A stretch of DNA of 64,000 nucleotides from Isoetes taiwanensis (taxonomy: Eukaryota; Streptophyta; Lycopodiopsida; Isoetales; Isoetaceae). Under the pieces are notes generated by a model that was given only the letters and a program-made list of their open reading frames with translations, did no database searches and had not been told where the DNA came from. The position numbers were made by a program, and so were the translations under genes. The stretch lies in the NCBI GenBank assembly GCA_021234155.1, contig JAJEKV010000008.1, positions 15,179,294 to 15,243,293 on the forward strand. The letters are read 5' to 3'. This document shows positions 1-10,849 of this stretch, in pieces (the first letter of the stretch is position 1; each line of letters begins with the position of its first letter).

Positions 1-393
1 ATCCAGGAAGGCTATAGTGACGCCATAAGCGTGATTGGACTCATCGCAAAGTGTGCAATGGAGGGGCGGATGGAGTGGACAACCCTAGCCGATGTTCTAT
101 GCCGCCAACGCCAGTTATACCTCTGCCTCTGGCGATCTCTTGAGGCCGAGCCGTGGGTCCATCCTCATCGAGTCGGCAGGGGTAGAACACGGGGTTTGGG
201 GTGTTTTCTTAGGTTTAGATGCATATTCTTTGTCGTTGGTACTTGGATGGATGTGCCACCCTTCGTGGTGGTTATTTATATATGATTTATGATGTGTGCT
301 AACATGTATTCACGCTTCCGCGACGTAGGAGCCCCATTGAAGGCGTGGGCCGAATGACCCCTTCGTGTCCTTCTTTCGGGCATCATATTATAG
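1..393 (+). repeat. Diverged LTR-retroelement fragment
   Basis: This stretch is a diverged copy of 50340-50705. Both contain GGGGCGGATGGAGTGGACAA, then a moderately conserved middle, then the phrase 'cttccgc..gtagg..cc' followed by 'aatgaccccttc'. The other copy is the right-hand part of an LTR-like segment with a TATA box, so this is probably the end of an LTR or leader of the same family, cut by the window edge. The small open frames in it (31-285 and 92-292) have no recognisable product. Confidence 0.55.
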
Positions 394-507
394 ATGGCCC
401 GAAATAGACGGAGGGCCCTGCTCATGGCGAGTTGGTCGCCATGGGAGGGGAAAGTCCCCGTATGTATACGTCCGAGGGTCGTATATGTTCAGGGAGCGTC
501 ACAGGCA

Positions 508-738
508 CAAGGAAGAAATGCGTTCTATTGTTCACTATTAAAGCCAAGAGGCATTCTAGTTCACATTATTAAGTCTAGGAATGTGTTTAAGTGTGCATGC
601 ATCATACAAACTCCCTTGCAGCACAAATCTTTTGATCTACTGCACGCACATTATGAAAGTGGAGCTGTAGTTGGAGTGGCACAAGGAAGAAATGTGTTCT
701 ATTGTTCACTATTGAAGCCAAGAGGCATTCTAGTTCAT
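508..738 (+). repeat. Pair of ~59-bp direct repeats
   Basis: The ~59 bp at 508-566 recur at 680-738 with few differences; both start near ACAAGGAAGAAATG and end near GGCATTCTAGTTCA. They lie inside a 138-codon open frame (394-810), so the predicted peptide contains the same block twice. No family is recognised, and the open frame is more likely a chance product of the duplication than a gene. Confidence 0.7.
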
Positions 739-810
739 TTAGGCAATCAAACACCTGGGAGCGGATACAAAATTCAAATCATGCATAAGCGCATATATAT
801 AGATCTTTAG

Positions 811-3414
811 TATCATTTTACTAGAGTGTTGTAAATCATGTTGAAATGTGCGCTTCCCGGTATTCTAACATGATAAACTTTGCCATTCACCTACCCCCTT
901 TGTGCCTACCCCAATAAACTATGTACTATACTCATATGATTTAGTAGGATCTAGAGGAATCAAGTCAACACTGCACCCTATGCGTTCGATTTCCAACTTC
1001 CTTAATTCATCGATTTGATACACTCCATCATAGTACAAAGATTTTACTCACCCATCACTTACAGTTGATGTGCTTAAAGTAGTAATATTCGGCATGTTTG
1101 AAGGCAAGGGATGCCAAATTCTAACAAAGTGGATTTTATGTACATTGGAGTTGTCTGGCTTGACACTCACCAAGTTGTCAAATTATTCTTTACGTTGTAC
1201 ACTTGAGTCTGCAGACTAGTAGTATTGGCACGACGTGATTTCACGTTCTACAAATCATTCTTTGACAAAAGGTTTGACTTTGACTTATTCATTTAGGTCG
1301 ACTGTTTTAGTTTAGCTTCGCTTTTCGACTTGACCTCGCTCCTTAAGCTAACTTCAACTTTCAACTTTCTTGATAAAATCTTCATCGAGAACTCTGTAAT
1401 GGTGATATTATTTTTGATAACAGACTGCCTTCCATTCACAAAGATTCTCTGATTGCATCTAAGGTTAAGACTCAAGAAAGAAGAGCAATAGCAATGAACC
1501 TCTTAGTGTAATCTCCATTTACTGGGTATTTTGATGGAGATACACTCCATGTATTTGTTCTGCAATTAGTGAAAGCTAGGGCAAAAGTATCAGAGTTATT
1601 GCGTCCAATTTAGTGGTTGCCAGATGGGACCATGTATCATGGAATTTTTTATTGAGAAAAGTAATAGCTGGAGCTACATTTAATCTAGCAAAATATGTGG
1701 AATGATGATGTCTCAAATGTTGATGTGGAATGCAAGAAATTTACCAATTCCAACAATTTAAAGATTCCAAAAGGAGGACCATTATGGATTGGAAAACAAG
1801 CTTTCAGCATGGCACTTCCACTGGCACTGAATCATTTTTATTCTGTAAATGAAGAAGTTCCAATATAGTGGTGAACTTATGACTGCTAGAAATGCTAATA
1901 AACAATGGTGTGCTTCATCTAATGGCTACTAGGCAAGGGATTTAGCTTAAAACATCATGACTTTGGATTAGATGGATACTTCCATTTGTCTTAAAGAAAA
2001 TTGAGAACGTAAAAATCTCAAACAAGGTGCGCATTAATGGCATTATTACTTCACCATAGGATTATTATACTTGAATTCGATTTGAGCAAAAAAAAATTTG
2101 GGATTTACCTATGACTATATGTTAAGAAGAAGACAGCTAAATTGTATGAAATTATATGGCAATATCGACCAATTCAACTTCCAGTATGAGTTCTTCTAAC
2201 AACGTTTGACACTCAACTTTAGATACTGAACTTTTTAAGCTTGAATTTTACTCTCCGATCTTAGTAAACAATTTCTCATAAATCCATTGATAGTACAAAA
2301 ACTTGTATATGTATACATGTATGAAAGCGTTTCATTTTGAGTGCTTTAGTTAATATATAGCAAACGTGGAAGGTACTTTGCAAGATGCGAAAGAGTAAGG
2401 CATTATAGAATATACTGTGTATAAGGTATGTTAAGCAGGTAAATGTCATAAGACTTTTCAAACCTTTCAGTCTTTTGTTTCAAATACTTGAGAATGTGCA
2501 AAATGCAGACATGCTATCTTTTGTTTCAAATAATTGAAAATGTGCAAAATGCAAAAATGTTAAGCATCTTATAGATCTTTCTTGTAGTGCCTTTGCTTGA
2601 TGTGGTTTTAATGATGTATTTGCATGACGTGGTTTCATGGAATACATAGCTGCCTATTCACGATGTCCTTTATCATTGGATGGCATGCACGAGTTCGAAA
2701 TTGTGAGAAATATTGAAGCTTTGAATTTCTGATCTTTCTGAATATGGCCATGTGGGGCTTAACTGATGAAGGATATCAATGTTTTATCTCTTACCCCGAG
2801 AGCTGAGCATTACACATGCATGTTCTACATCATTGTCCCAGTGATGTATAGATGGATTTCCTCAATGATTTGCTATTTGAAATCAGTGCGATCATCAGTG
2901 TGATCAGGACTTGGCATGCTTCATTTGATTATCCAATCTAAGGTGACAAGAATGTTTTAAATACAAAGCTTATTGAATTGAGAAATGCCTATAATGTACC
3001 ATGATCGTGTTGCAAATTATGCTATTGCAGGTCAATATTGGTTTAACAACCTTCTGCATTGTAAATCAATGTTCCTTCTTTGCAAAATTATCAAATCCCT
3101 AGTGTACTACACATCTACCCCTTTCCAATCATGTCCGAAGCCTGCCCTAATGGTAGTTTTAAAAAAAAATACGCATGACTTTTCCCTTTATTTTTCAGAA
3201 TTCTTAGTCATAGCAGATCCCCGTTTCAACCTCTTCCCGTGGTTGCAAGAGGAAACAACGTCCGCTTCTTCCGAAGTAGCCCCAAAGTCATCGGCAGGCC
3301 GTACCCATTAAGGTAATAATCGTCTCTGCTAGTCTGTTGTAAATTAGCATGAGTCTTCTAGAATGATCAAAAGTATATACCGTGGCATAAGTTTTCTACG
3401 ATGATCAAAATGAT
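811..3414. other. Intergenic, AT-rich; no gene recognised
   Basis: I see no supported gene here. A short tandem duplication of about 50 bp (block around TTTTGTTTCAAATA..TTGA..ATGTGCAAAATGCA) lies at 2470-2560. An open frame at 2985-3311 ends in a Ser/Ala/Glu-rich stretch and could be an upstream exon or leader of the PPR gene, but there is no homology to support it. The rest looks like neutral sequence with degraded coding-like scraps. Confidence 0.5.
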
Positions 3415-5658
3415 ATGCCTATATTATTAAGATTGTGTAAATATGGTAGTAAACCTTGGCATTCTGACAATCTGATAAATAAAGGATTGAGAGAAAATAT
3501 TTGTATGACTCGTTTCCTATTGTTCCCTGAGAAACAATTCTTCCATGGGAAACAAGACGAGCTTTGTAATAACTTGGATGTTATGAGCATTGCTTCGGAT
3601 TTACGAAAATGTGGCAATTCAGAGACCTTGTCCAAAGGAAAACTCGTTCATGCACTTGTTATTAGACGTAAATTAGAAGAAGATAGATTTCTTGGTAATC
3701 TTCTTATAGACATGTATAGCAAGTGTGGAGCTTTGGAAGAGGCAAAAGTAGTGTTTGCTAACATGAAGAACCGCAATTGTTTTTCATGGAATATTATTAT
3801 TTCAGCTTATATTCGAGAAGGTATGCTTGATTTGGCCTGGCAGCTGTTTAAAGAAATGCCTTCTCATGATGTGGTAACCTGGAATCTTATGATCACCGGT
3901 CTTGCTCAGCAGGGGCATTTTGCTGATGCTCGTAAATTATTTGAACAGATGCCAAATCCAGATATGGTTTCATGGAATACAATTCTTTCAGTTTATGCCA
4001 AACAGAGGCTAGTTAAGAAAGCATTGGAGGTATTTGAACAAATGCCTCAGCGTGATGTGGTCTCATGGAACACAATGCTTGCGGCATATACACAATGTGG
4101 GCAGCTCAAAGAAGCTAGCCAGCTTTTCAGGCTAATGCCTGAAAGAAATGCCATAAGTTGGACTACCATGATGGCAGGATATGCTGAACAGGGACACCTT
4201 GATAATGTCATCCAATTATTTAGGCAGATGCCCCAGGTAAACATGGTTTCTCAGAATGTTATGCTCTCAGCATACACTCAAAGTGGAAACCTTAAAAATG
4301 CTGTTGACTTCTTTAAGAAGATGACTCAAACCAACCAAATTTCGTGGAATATTATGTTTGCAGCTTATTTTCAGTATGGAGAACTTAATGAAGCCATTCT
4401 TTTTTTTGAGAAAATGCCCTATAAAGACTTGTATTCCTGGAATGCTATGCTTTCAGCTTACACAGGAAAAGGACTCATGAAAGAGGCCCACAAGCTGTTT
4501 GAATCAATGCCTGAACGGGATATTGTTTCATGGAATGCCATGCTTTCAGGATGTGCACAGCATTTTTCTTTAGAGGCGACACTTGAATTCTTCCGAAGGA
4601 TGAGCAGACACAATGTGGTTTCTTGGAATACTATGATTGCAGCATTTCTGCATAATGGGGATCTAGAAAGTGCCCTTCAATACTTTAAGAAAATGCCAGA
4701 CCGTGACGTAGTTTCATGGACAACCATGATCACAGCATATACTCAAAAAGGACTGGTGAAGGAGGCCCATGATCTTTTCAACCAAATGCCAAATAGGAAT
4801 GTGGTGACATGGACTGCCATGATTACAGCATACAGTCAAAATGGCCAGTTGGAGGAGGCCTTTCAACTTTTTGCACAAATGCCTCGACGCAATGTAGCCT
4901 CATACAATGCTCTTATTGTAGCATATGCCAAGGAAGGACGCCTAAAGGAGGCTCTTCAAGTTTTTCAAGAAATGCCACAGCGGGATGGTGGCTCATGGAA
5001 TGTTATGATTTCTGCTTTTGTCGAACGAGGGAAGTTCATAGATGCCTTATCACTATTCAACCAGATGCCCCAACAAGATGTGGTCTCATGCAATGCCATT
5101 GTCACTGGCTATGGTCAGAATGGACAGCTTAAAGAGGCCACTCAACTCTTTGGTAGAATGCAGCACCGCAATTTGGTTTCCTGGAATGCCATCATTGCGG
5201 CATATGCTCAGTATGGGGATGCGAAAAATGCAATAGGATACCTCAGACAAATGTTGTCAGAGGAAATATTGCCTGATCAGGTTACATTTGGCAGCATCCT
5301 TTCTGCATGCAACTATGATGGTTTTATTAATGAGGGCTGTCATAGCTTTGGCAGTATGGGTTATGACTATTTTGTTACCCCAGCAATTGAGCATTATGGC
5401 TTGGTGGTTGGCCTTCTTGGACGAGCTGGATGGTTAAATCCTGCAGAGGCTTTGATAAACAATATGCCATTTTATCCCGATTCAACCCTGTTGACAGCTT
5501 TCCTCAGCTCATGTAAAATACATGAAGCTGTGGACCAAGGACTTAAAGCTGCAGAATACATTTTTGAGCTAAGTACAGAGAATGCAGTACCATATATTTT
5601 GTTAGCAAATATATACGCTGGGGTTTGTCTGCATAACAATTCGTCCAAGGATGATTAG
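3415..5658 (+). CDS. Pentatricopeptide repeat protein, S-repeat-rich, PLS class with truncated E region
   Basis: A single uninterrupted exon encodes 747 residues. PPR proteins of this class bind organellar RNA, usually to specify C/U editing sites in chloroplasts or mitochondria. Residues 91-586 are 16 consecutive units of exactly 31 residues, each with a SWN-type core (Trp at 125, 156, 187, 218, 249, then every 31 residues; Gln at 280, Tyr at 497, Cys at 559) and most ending MP..RD or MP..RN. A 35-residue unit (587-621), an L-like unit, and an S2/E1 region follow (LLGRAGWLNPAEALI near 667-681; SSCKIHEAVDQG near 698-709). The protein stops shortly after LLANIYAG, so the rest of E2 and any DYW deaminase domain are missing; it would need a DYW partner to edit. 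The start is uncertain: Met1, Met31 and Met57 all precede the repeats, and the N-terminus (basic, Ser/Leu-containing) could be an organelle presequence. Codons are normal and there is no internal break. Confidence 0.93.
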   Translation: MPILLRLCKYGSKPWHSDNLINKGLRENICMTRFLLFPEKQFFHGKQDELCNNLDVMSIASDLRKCGNSETLSKGKLVHALVIRRKLEEDRFLGNLLIDMYSKCGALEEAKVVFANMKNRNCFSWNIIISAYIREGMLDLAWQLFKEMPSHDVVTWNLMITGLAQQGHFADARKLFEQMPNPDMVSWNTILSVYAKQRLVKKALEVFEQMPQRDVVSWNTMLAAYTQCGQLKEASQLFRLMPERNAISWTTMMAGYAEQGHLDNVIQLFRQMPQVNMVSQNVMLSAYTQSGNLKNAVDFFKKMTQTNQISWNIMFAAYFQYGELNEAILFFEKMPYKDLYSWNAMLSAYTGKGLMKEAHKLFESMPERDIVSWNAMLSGCAQHFSLEATLEFFRRMSRHNVVSWNTMIAAFLHNGDLESALQYFKKMPDRDVVSWTTMITAYTQKGLVKEAHDLFNQMPNRNVVTWTAMITAYSQNGQLEEAFQLFAQMPRRNVASYNALIVAYAKEGRLKEALQVFQEMPQRDGGSWNVMISAFVERGKFIDALSLFNQMPQQDVVSCNAIVTGYGQNGQLKEATQLFGRMQHRNLVSWNAIIAAYAQYGDAKNAIGYLRQMLSEEILPDQVTFGSILSACNYDGFINEGCHSFGSMGYDYFVTPAIEHYGLVVGLLGRAGWLNPAEALINNMPFYPDSTLLTAFLSSCKIHEAVDQGLKAAEYIFELSTENAVPYILLANIYAGVCLHNNSSKDD

Positions 5659-6137
5659 CAATTCTTTTGCAAGTAGCTTTAAAATGGAAAAGCGATAAAC
5701 AACAGCCAAGCTGCCAAATCGGTTGTATCACTGCATCTAAAAATATTAGAAAGTAGACAGCGAAATCTGTAGGATTAACTGAGCCTCTTGTAAGGTGGTC
5801 GTGTCTATAATGTCTATCCCAAAAGTTCAGCCTATCTATATGACACATCCCAGTGTCATAAGCAAAGATGCATGCAGATTACCGGGCAGCATACGATTTC
5901 ATCTTCGAATCGAGTAGCAAGTGATAATACCTGCAGGGCTATATCGATAATGAAGCTATAGATAACCATGCTTTTAAAGTGAAAAGGGGGTGGTGGAATG
6001 GTGCTGTGTAGTTTAACAAAACATTGAAAGTTCATTCTTATATGGCAGGTGCCCGCCTTACGTTTTAACTTTGGCAAGGTTGCAGACCAATATCTTGAGC
6101 TACTTTCGGACAGTGATATTTGTGTTCGTCCTCCACA
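5659..6137. other. Intergenic: PPR 3' flank and NUDCD2 promoter/5'UTR
   Basis: These 480 bp separate two genes on the same strand. They must hold the PPR 3' end and the promoter and 5' UTR of the CS-domain gene. I see no clear TATA box or repeat. The open frames running the other way across it (5543-5848, 5856-6194) are shadows. Confidence 0.5.
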
Positions 6138-8085
6138 ATGACAGAAAAACTTGCTCCTGATAAGCGGCACAAATTTGTTCATAATGGTACACATTTTCCT
6201 GTTTATTTTTATTGCTTCTTTTATATGTACAGGATAGCTTAGACATGCTGTTCTGTAGTTCAGTAGGCAACCGCCATCTTGAATACCCCATTAGATCTTT
6301 TGTTATTGGTGGTTTTATCTCTATACATATTTTTTATCAAAACTTTGGTGGAAATTTCAAGATTACCTTAAACAAATTATTTTTCGCGGTGGATTGAAGG
6401 CCAAACTGTGTATGAATGGGATCAGACATTAGATGAGGTGAATATGTATGTTGAGTTGCCAAAGGGCGTTCCTTCGAAACTGTTTTTTTGTAAGATCAAG
6501 ACACGGCATGTGGAGATTGGAATCAAGGGGAGTCCTCCATACCTTGATGTGAGATATTATTTGGTTGCTAGTGCTTAGATCTTTCATTTGGTCTTATGAA
6601 GTTGAGTACATAGAATGTTGCTAATTTGCAGCATATATTTTAATTCAAATCTGAATGGTTGTTAGCTGCACATATGCTACAAGCATTACATCAGTTTGAT
6701 CTCATGGAGATGATTTAGATTATGTTCAGAGTCGGTTAACCTGCTCGGGCATGTTTAGGATAAAGATGGAGTCTATGTATTTTGCACTTTATTTTTAATA
6801 TCAAGAATGATATGGGGTCAATTCTATATTTATGTGTTATCTATGATTGTTTCTTGCCACTATTCTATTTCTTATTTTGTTCTATGGTTGCTGGGCAGCA
6901 TGATTTATCTGAACCAGTGAAGCTTGATGGATCTTTCTGGACCATTGGTAAGTTATTCAGCGCGGTATATTATGAGCATGAGAGTATTTCAATATTTCGT
7001 TGGTTTTGCCCCTATATTTTCTCGACATTTCCCAAAACATCCTTAGCTGAATGAGGACTAACTTAATCATTGCAAGATGCATGTTGGTAAAGGAGCTCAT
7101 TATTTTCACCTTCTGACCCAAGACTTCAGCTGAAATCTCAGATTACTATTTAAAACCTCAACCAGGACGAGATGGCCATTTGGGTTCAATTGACAGTATA
7201 TTTTTTAAGGAAGCTACAAAGCCATTGCCTATATCAGTTATATAATGGCAAATCTAGCAACAGAATTTGCCATAAGATGCTTAAACTATGAACAATCATC
7301 TCAGTCCTCTCTAGTTCAAAGTAGAAAATTTACTTCAGATTTCCATAATGAAACTACATTCAATCTTATGGTTAACTTGGATTGCACATATATTGGATGG
7401 AAGGCATCTTGGCAATTCTCTGAGATGGCTTTTTGTCTAGATATAGCAAAGCTAATGGATGAGAGCAAAGCTACCGGAACTGTTATGATGATGAAGGGTT
7501 GTATAGATATCCCAGAAACAGAAAATGTTGGGAACTTTTGGCTCTCAGGCTATGAAACCTTTGTTTCCAGTACCATCTATTCATTTTATAATGCGCATAT
7601 ATCTCATGTCCTTACAGAAGCATAATTCTTAACCGTTATAAATACTTCAGGTTAGTTGAATACAGATAGTGGTCTAAACGAAGAGTTTTTCATTTGCAAA
7701 GCACATAAGGAAGTGGATCTAACTTGCATGCTTATTTTTTCACATCTTAAAGTTTATATTTGGAATGCGTGTAGAGGACAGTGTGATGCATATTACTTTG
7801 CAAAAGTGTGCAAAGGGTCAACCTTGGAAATCAGTTATTGTTGGTCATGGTGGGTTGGATCCTTACTCAGCAGATCAAGAGCAACGTAGATTAATGCTCG
7901 AACGCTTTCAAGAGGAGGTTCACATTCACCTGAATATCAAGTTTGGTTTCTGCAATTATCCATTAATATAAGTTTGTCTAAGCACACTTTTTTCTTTGCA
8001 GCACCCTGGTTTTGATTTTTCACAGGCGCAGTTCAGCGGAAATTGTCCTAATCCAAGAACTTTTATGGGAGGCATGTCACAATGA
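6138..8085 (+). CDS. NUDCD2: NudC domain-containing protein 2 (CS-domain co-chaperone), five exons
   Basis: Exons at 6138-6186, 6400-6548, 6899-6947, 7775-7917 and 8002-8085 join in phase to 474 nt, 157 residues plus stop. All introns are GT-AG (donors gtacac, gtgaga, gtaagt and a weak gttcac). The protein starts MTEKLAPDKRHKFVHNG, continues VYEWDQTLDEVN and KIKTRHVEIGIKG (CS fold, p23/HSP20-like), then FWTIED and MHITLQK, and ends RFQEEHPGFDFSQAQF and PRTFMGG. This order and length match the NUDCD2 family, small soluble Hsp90-associated co-chaperones linked to LIS1/dynein functions in animals and present in plants without dynein. The ATG at 6138 is chosen because it gives the family's N-terminus. 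Two exons are only 49 nt. An open frame at 7245-7625 lies in intron 3 and is not part of the gene. Everything needed for function appears intact. Confidence 0.95.
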
Positions 8086-8819
8086 TGTGGTTGGTTATGG
8101 CACAACATAATGGAGGTGATAATTTGTGCAATTCTGCATTGGTCATGTAAATCTATGACTACTACAGGTTCTTGAATTGGAATTGGATAAGATCATTTCC
8201 TTTTGGTTTTTCTCTACAAATCAGCCATGGACATGGCCAGGTTATAGTGATGAAGTGAAGGTGGCATTAGCTAACCGTTAACAGGCACATAGCAAGGACA
8301 TAAAATGTTATAAGCAATTGATCAATTGTGGCTGAGCTATTAACACAAGCATATAGAGCTTCTACTACCCTAGCAACCAAATGCAATAATTACAAAGGAA
8401 CATGACTACCCCTGAATGATTTGCCACGTAAGCATTTGCGCTCTTGGAGGAAGGATCTTTTTGCGCTTTTGGAGGAAGCGGGATCTTCTAGACCTGTTTC
8501 CATTCGTGCTCTTGAAATTGTGAGGTCCATTTAGGTGATAAGTTTATGGCAAGTGGAGACAAATTGATGTGCTAAAACATCATAAATTACCATGAAATTG
8601 CTCACGAAAGGTCTTAACATGTTCATTACCACTAATTCCTAAATTTCTTTGTCTTGTTGGTGCATGTTGGACTTCTTTGAAACTCATTCATGACAAAAGC
8701 GTGCCTTGAAAGTACTCGGCACCAACATAGGTGGCACATGATAACGACCATCTTTTTTTATTCCTCATGTCCAATAGACAAATAGAGGATTCAAATCATC
8801 ATTGGTACCACTAGACACA
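8086..8819. other. 3' flank of NUDCD2; no gene
   Basis: This holds the 3' UTR and intergenic DNA. A small duplication is visible at about 8434-8480 (TTGCGCTCTTGGAGGAAG then TTGCGCTTTTGGAGGAAG). No coding region is recognised. Confidence 0.5.
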
Positions 8820-8823
8820 CATT

Positions 8824-9946
8824 TTGCTACAAATTTCTCCTCCTTTGGTCTTCAACTTGGGCTACTCCATATCATTATTTTCTCCCATAGTGCCCATCCT
8901 AACTGCATTGTTCAATAGGGTGTTACAGGAAGGCTTTCCCCACAGTGGACCAGTAGTAGGATTGTTCCCATCTAGGAGGCAGGTGCCCAGCCAATTACCG
9001 AATAATTATGGTAGTTTGTATAATTGACAATGTGGGCGGAGGAGGCAGAGGTATGGGCCCTCATACTGGCAGGATTCAAGCCTTGACACTCAGCTATTGA
9101 TCATATTTTTACACTGCGGACCTTGGTTGAAGATAGCAGGAATCATCCACATGACTTCTATTGCTGCTTTGTTGATTTTGTAAAGGCCTTTGACACTGTG
9201 CCTCGGGAAAAGATATGGGAAAGATTGAGATAGTTGGGGACCTCTATTGATCTGCAAAATGCAGTCTCAGGCTATATATGCTTAGGCCAACTGACATCAT
9301 CAGGCCAACTATTCAACAGTAGCATTAGGGTCCACCAGGGATGCCCACTTTCTCCAACATTGTTGGTATTTACATTGATCAATCGAAAGGTTGGCTTGCT
9401 GAGCATGGGGACAACGGGGCTCAACTTATGCACCAGATCATTAGGCAGCTCATATATACCGACGATGTGGATCTCTTAGTTAACACCCCGGATGACATGC
9501 ATCGCCATCTGGATACCCTAGATACTTTTTGTCGGGCCACCGACATGCTCATGAACTTGGCTAAGAAAAGTGCTGCTCGTCTCATCCTCACGCCAGCTAA
9601 GGCCTCCCTCATTCATTTATCAGGGACAAAAGATAGAGATGACACCCACCTACAAGTATTTGAGGGTGGAGTTTCCTTTTACCACATACTGAATTATGAG
9701 AGAAGGTCGCAGAAAATTTGCCTCTTATAATACAAGTTGGTGTTACTGAACGGGTGCCATGGGACTATCATGAAAATATTCACAGAGGCAAGCACTTTGT
9801 CAGATCAGTATATCGCCGTCGTTTAGCACCAGTTGCCAGATGGGTGGCATCTGCAGGTTCCACAGCCCACTTTGTGTCGTACATGGCGATGGCTTTTGGA
9901 TAGGTTGCTCCACCCTAAAGTCTTTGTACTATAGTGGCAGGTTATC
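8824..9946 (+). pseudogene. LINE reverse transcriptase, 5' part, interrupted by a MULE
   Basis: This is a decayed non-LTR retrotransposon RT spread over several frames. In order I read LTALFNRVLQEGFP (about 8900), CCFVDFVKAFDTVPR (about 9160-9205), VHQGCPLSPT (9331-9360), a degenerate catalytic box YTDDVDLL (about 9457-9480, Tyr-Thr-Asp-Asp in place of YADD), then a LDTLDTFC segment typical of the region after the catalytic box. Frameshifts and stops make it non-functional. The element continues at 14233 beyond the Mutator-like insertion. Its 5' end is not seen and it is probably 5'-truncated, as LINE copies usually are. Confidence 0.85.
9937..9946. repeat. Left target-site duplication of the MULE (10 bp)
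   Basis: GCAGGTTATC here is repeated exactly at 14223-14232, immediately outside the two ends of the inverted repeats. Nine to eleven base pairs is the duplication length of the Mutator superfamily. Confidence 0.93.
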
Positions 9947-10060
9947 GGCTCGGGATACTTTTACATTTGCTTCGGTGATCCCGGAGATAAATATACCGTC
10001 CTCCGGGATCCCGGGCCGCTCTCGACGGGGTCCATTGGGAGACCCGTTGACGTCTGTGAG
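9947..10060 (+). repeat. MULE left terminal inverted repeat
   Basis: About 110 bp match 14110-14222 in reverse complement, including CCGTCCTCCGGGATCCCGGG and CCGCTCTCGAC. Mismatches are few and small. Confidence 0.9.
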
Positions 10061-10815
10061 GAGCGCCCGCGTCGACCGGTCCATCCCGCCGTCAAAACCC
10101 CGTGCCATCGCGCCATATCCGGCGAGAGATCCCGCCCTCGGGATCATCCACGCGATCCCCTCCTCAGGGATCCCCCACGGCCCGGGGTTGCACCCGGGCG
10201 TTATGCAAGTGCGGATGAGCCCTCGGGATCCCCGGGCATGAGCACGTGGATCCCCTCCTCCGGGATCCCCGGCCCGTGGCTGATATCGGCGGCCGCTATC
10301 TGCCGAAGTGATCCCCTCCTCCGGGATCCCGGCACCTTGGGCGTGGATCCCTCCTCCGGGATCACCCGCGCGTGGCTCGATAGCGGCGGACGCTTATCCC
10401 CGAGGTGATCCACTCCTCGGGATCCCGGCACCCGGGCGTGGATCCCCTCCTCGGGATCACGCCGTGGTCGATAACGGCGACGCCTATCCGCCGAGGTGAT
10501 CCCGTCCTCCGGGATCCCCGGCACCCCGGACGTGGATCCCGTCCTCCGGGATCACCGTTAGATGCAAACTCAGGTGGTTTGCCGATAGCCGTTAGATCTG
10601 TTGATCTATACTGTCCTCCGGGATCACCACGTCATTTGCAGCTGTGATTCCGGAGGCCAGTATATGAGAACGTTTGGACGGTGGAGATAGCGGCGTGGAC
10701 TAAATAGGTGGTCCAATTTTGAATTTTGCCAGCCCATGCATGGACAAACCAATATAACGAAAACACGTGGACGTTCTGAGACCACCCTCCGGGATCACCA
10801 TCTGAGTGTGGTTCT
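10061..10815 (+). repeat. GC-rich subterminal array of CTCCGGGATC units in the MULE
   Basis: About a dozen irregularly spaced copies of GATCC(C)GTCCTCCGGGATC or CCCCTCCTCCGGGATC occur between 10130 and 10800, against AT-rich flanks. Many copies contain GGATCC and are themselves imperfect palindromes. Segments such as ATAGCGGC..GCCTATC(C)CCGAGGTGATC recur with them (about 10295, 10380 and 10470). Subterminal repeats of this sort are usual transposase-binding sites in MULEs and some other TIR elements; that role is inference here. The array is longer on this side (~750 bp) than on the right (~350 bp). Open frames across it are compositional. Confidence 0.8.
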
Positions 10816-10849
10816 TCCCTGTTGCATGTTGATGTCGATGTAGCGAGGC

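Noticed and set aside
3405-5236. Other-frame open frames across the PPR gene (3405-3635 minus, 4047-4244 minus, 4809-5132 plus)
   Set aside because: Shadows of the PPR repeats in other frames.
7245-7625. 126-codon open frame
   Set aside because: It lies wholly inside intron 3 of the NUDCD2 gene and has no recognisable motif.
9929-10647. Several open frames rich in Gly, Arg, Pro and Ser
   Set aside because: Translations of the GC-rich palindromic array of the MULE end.
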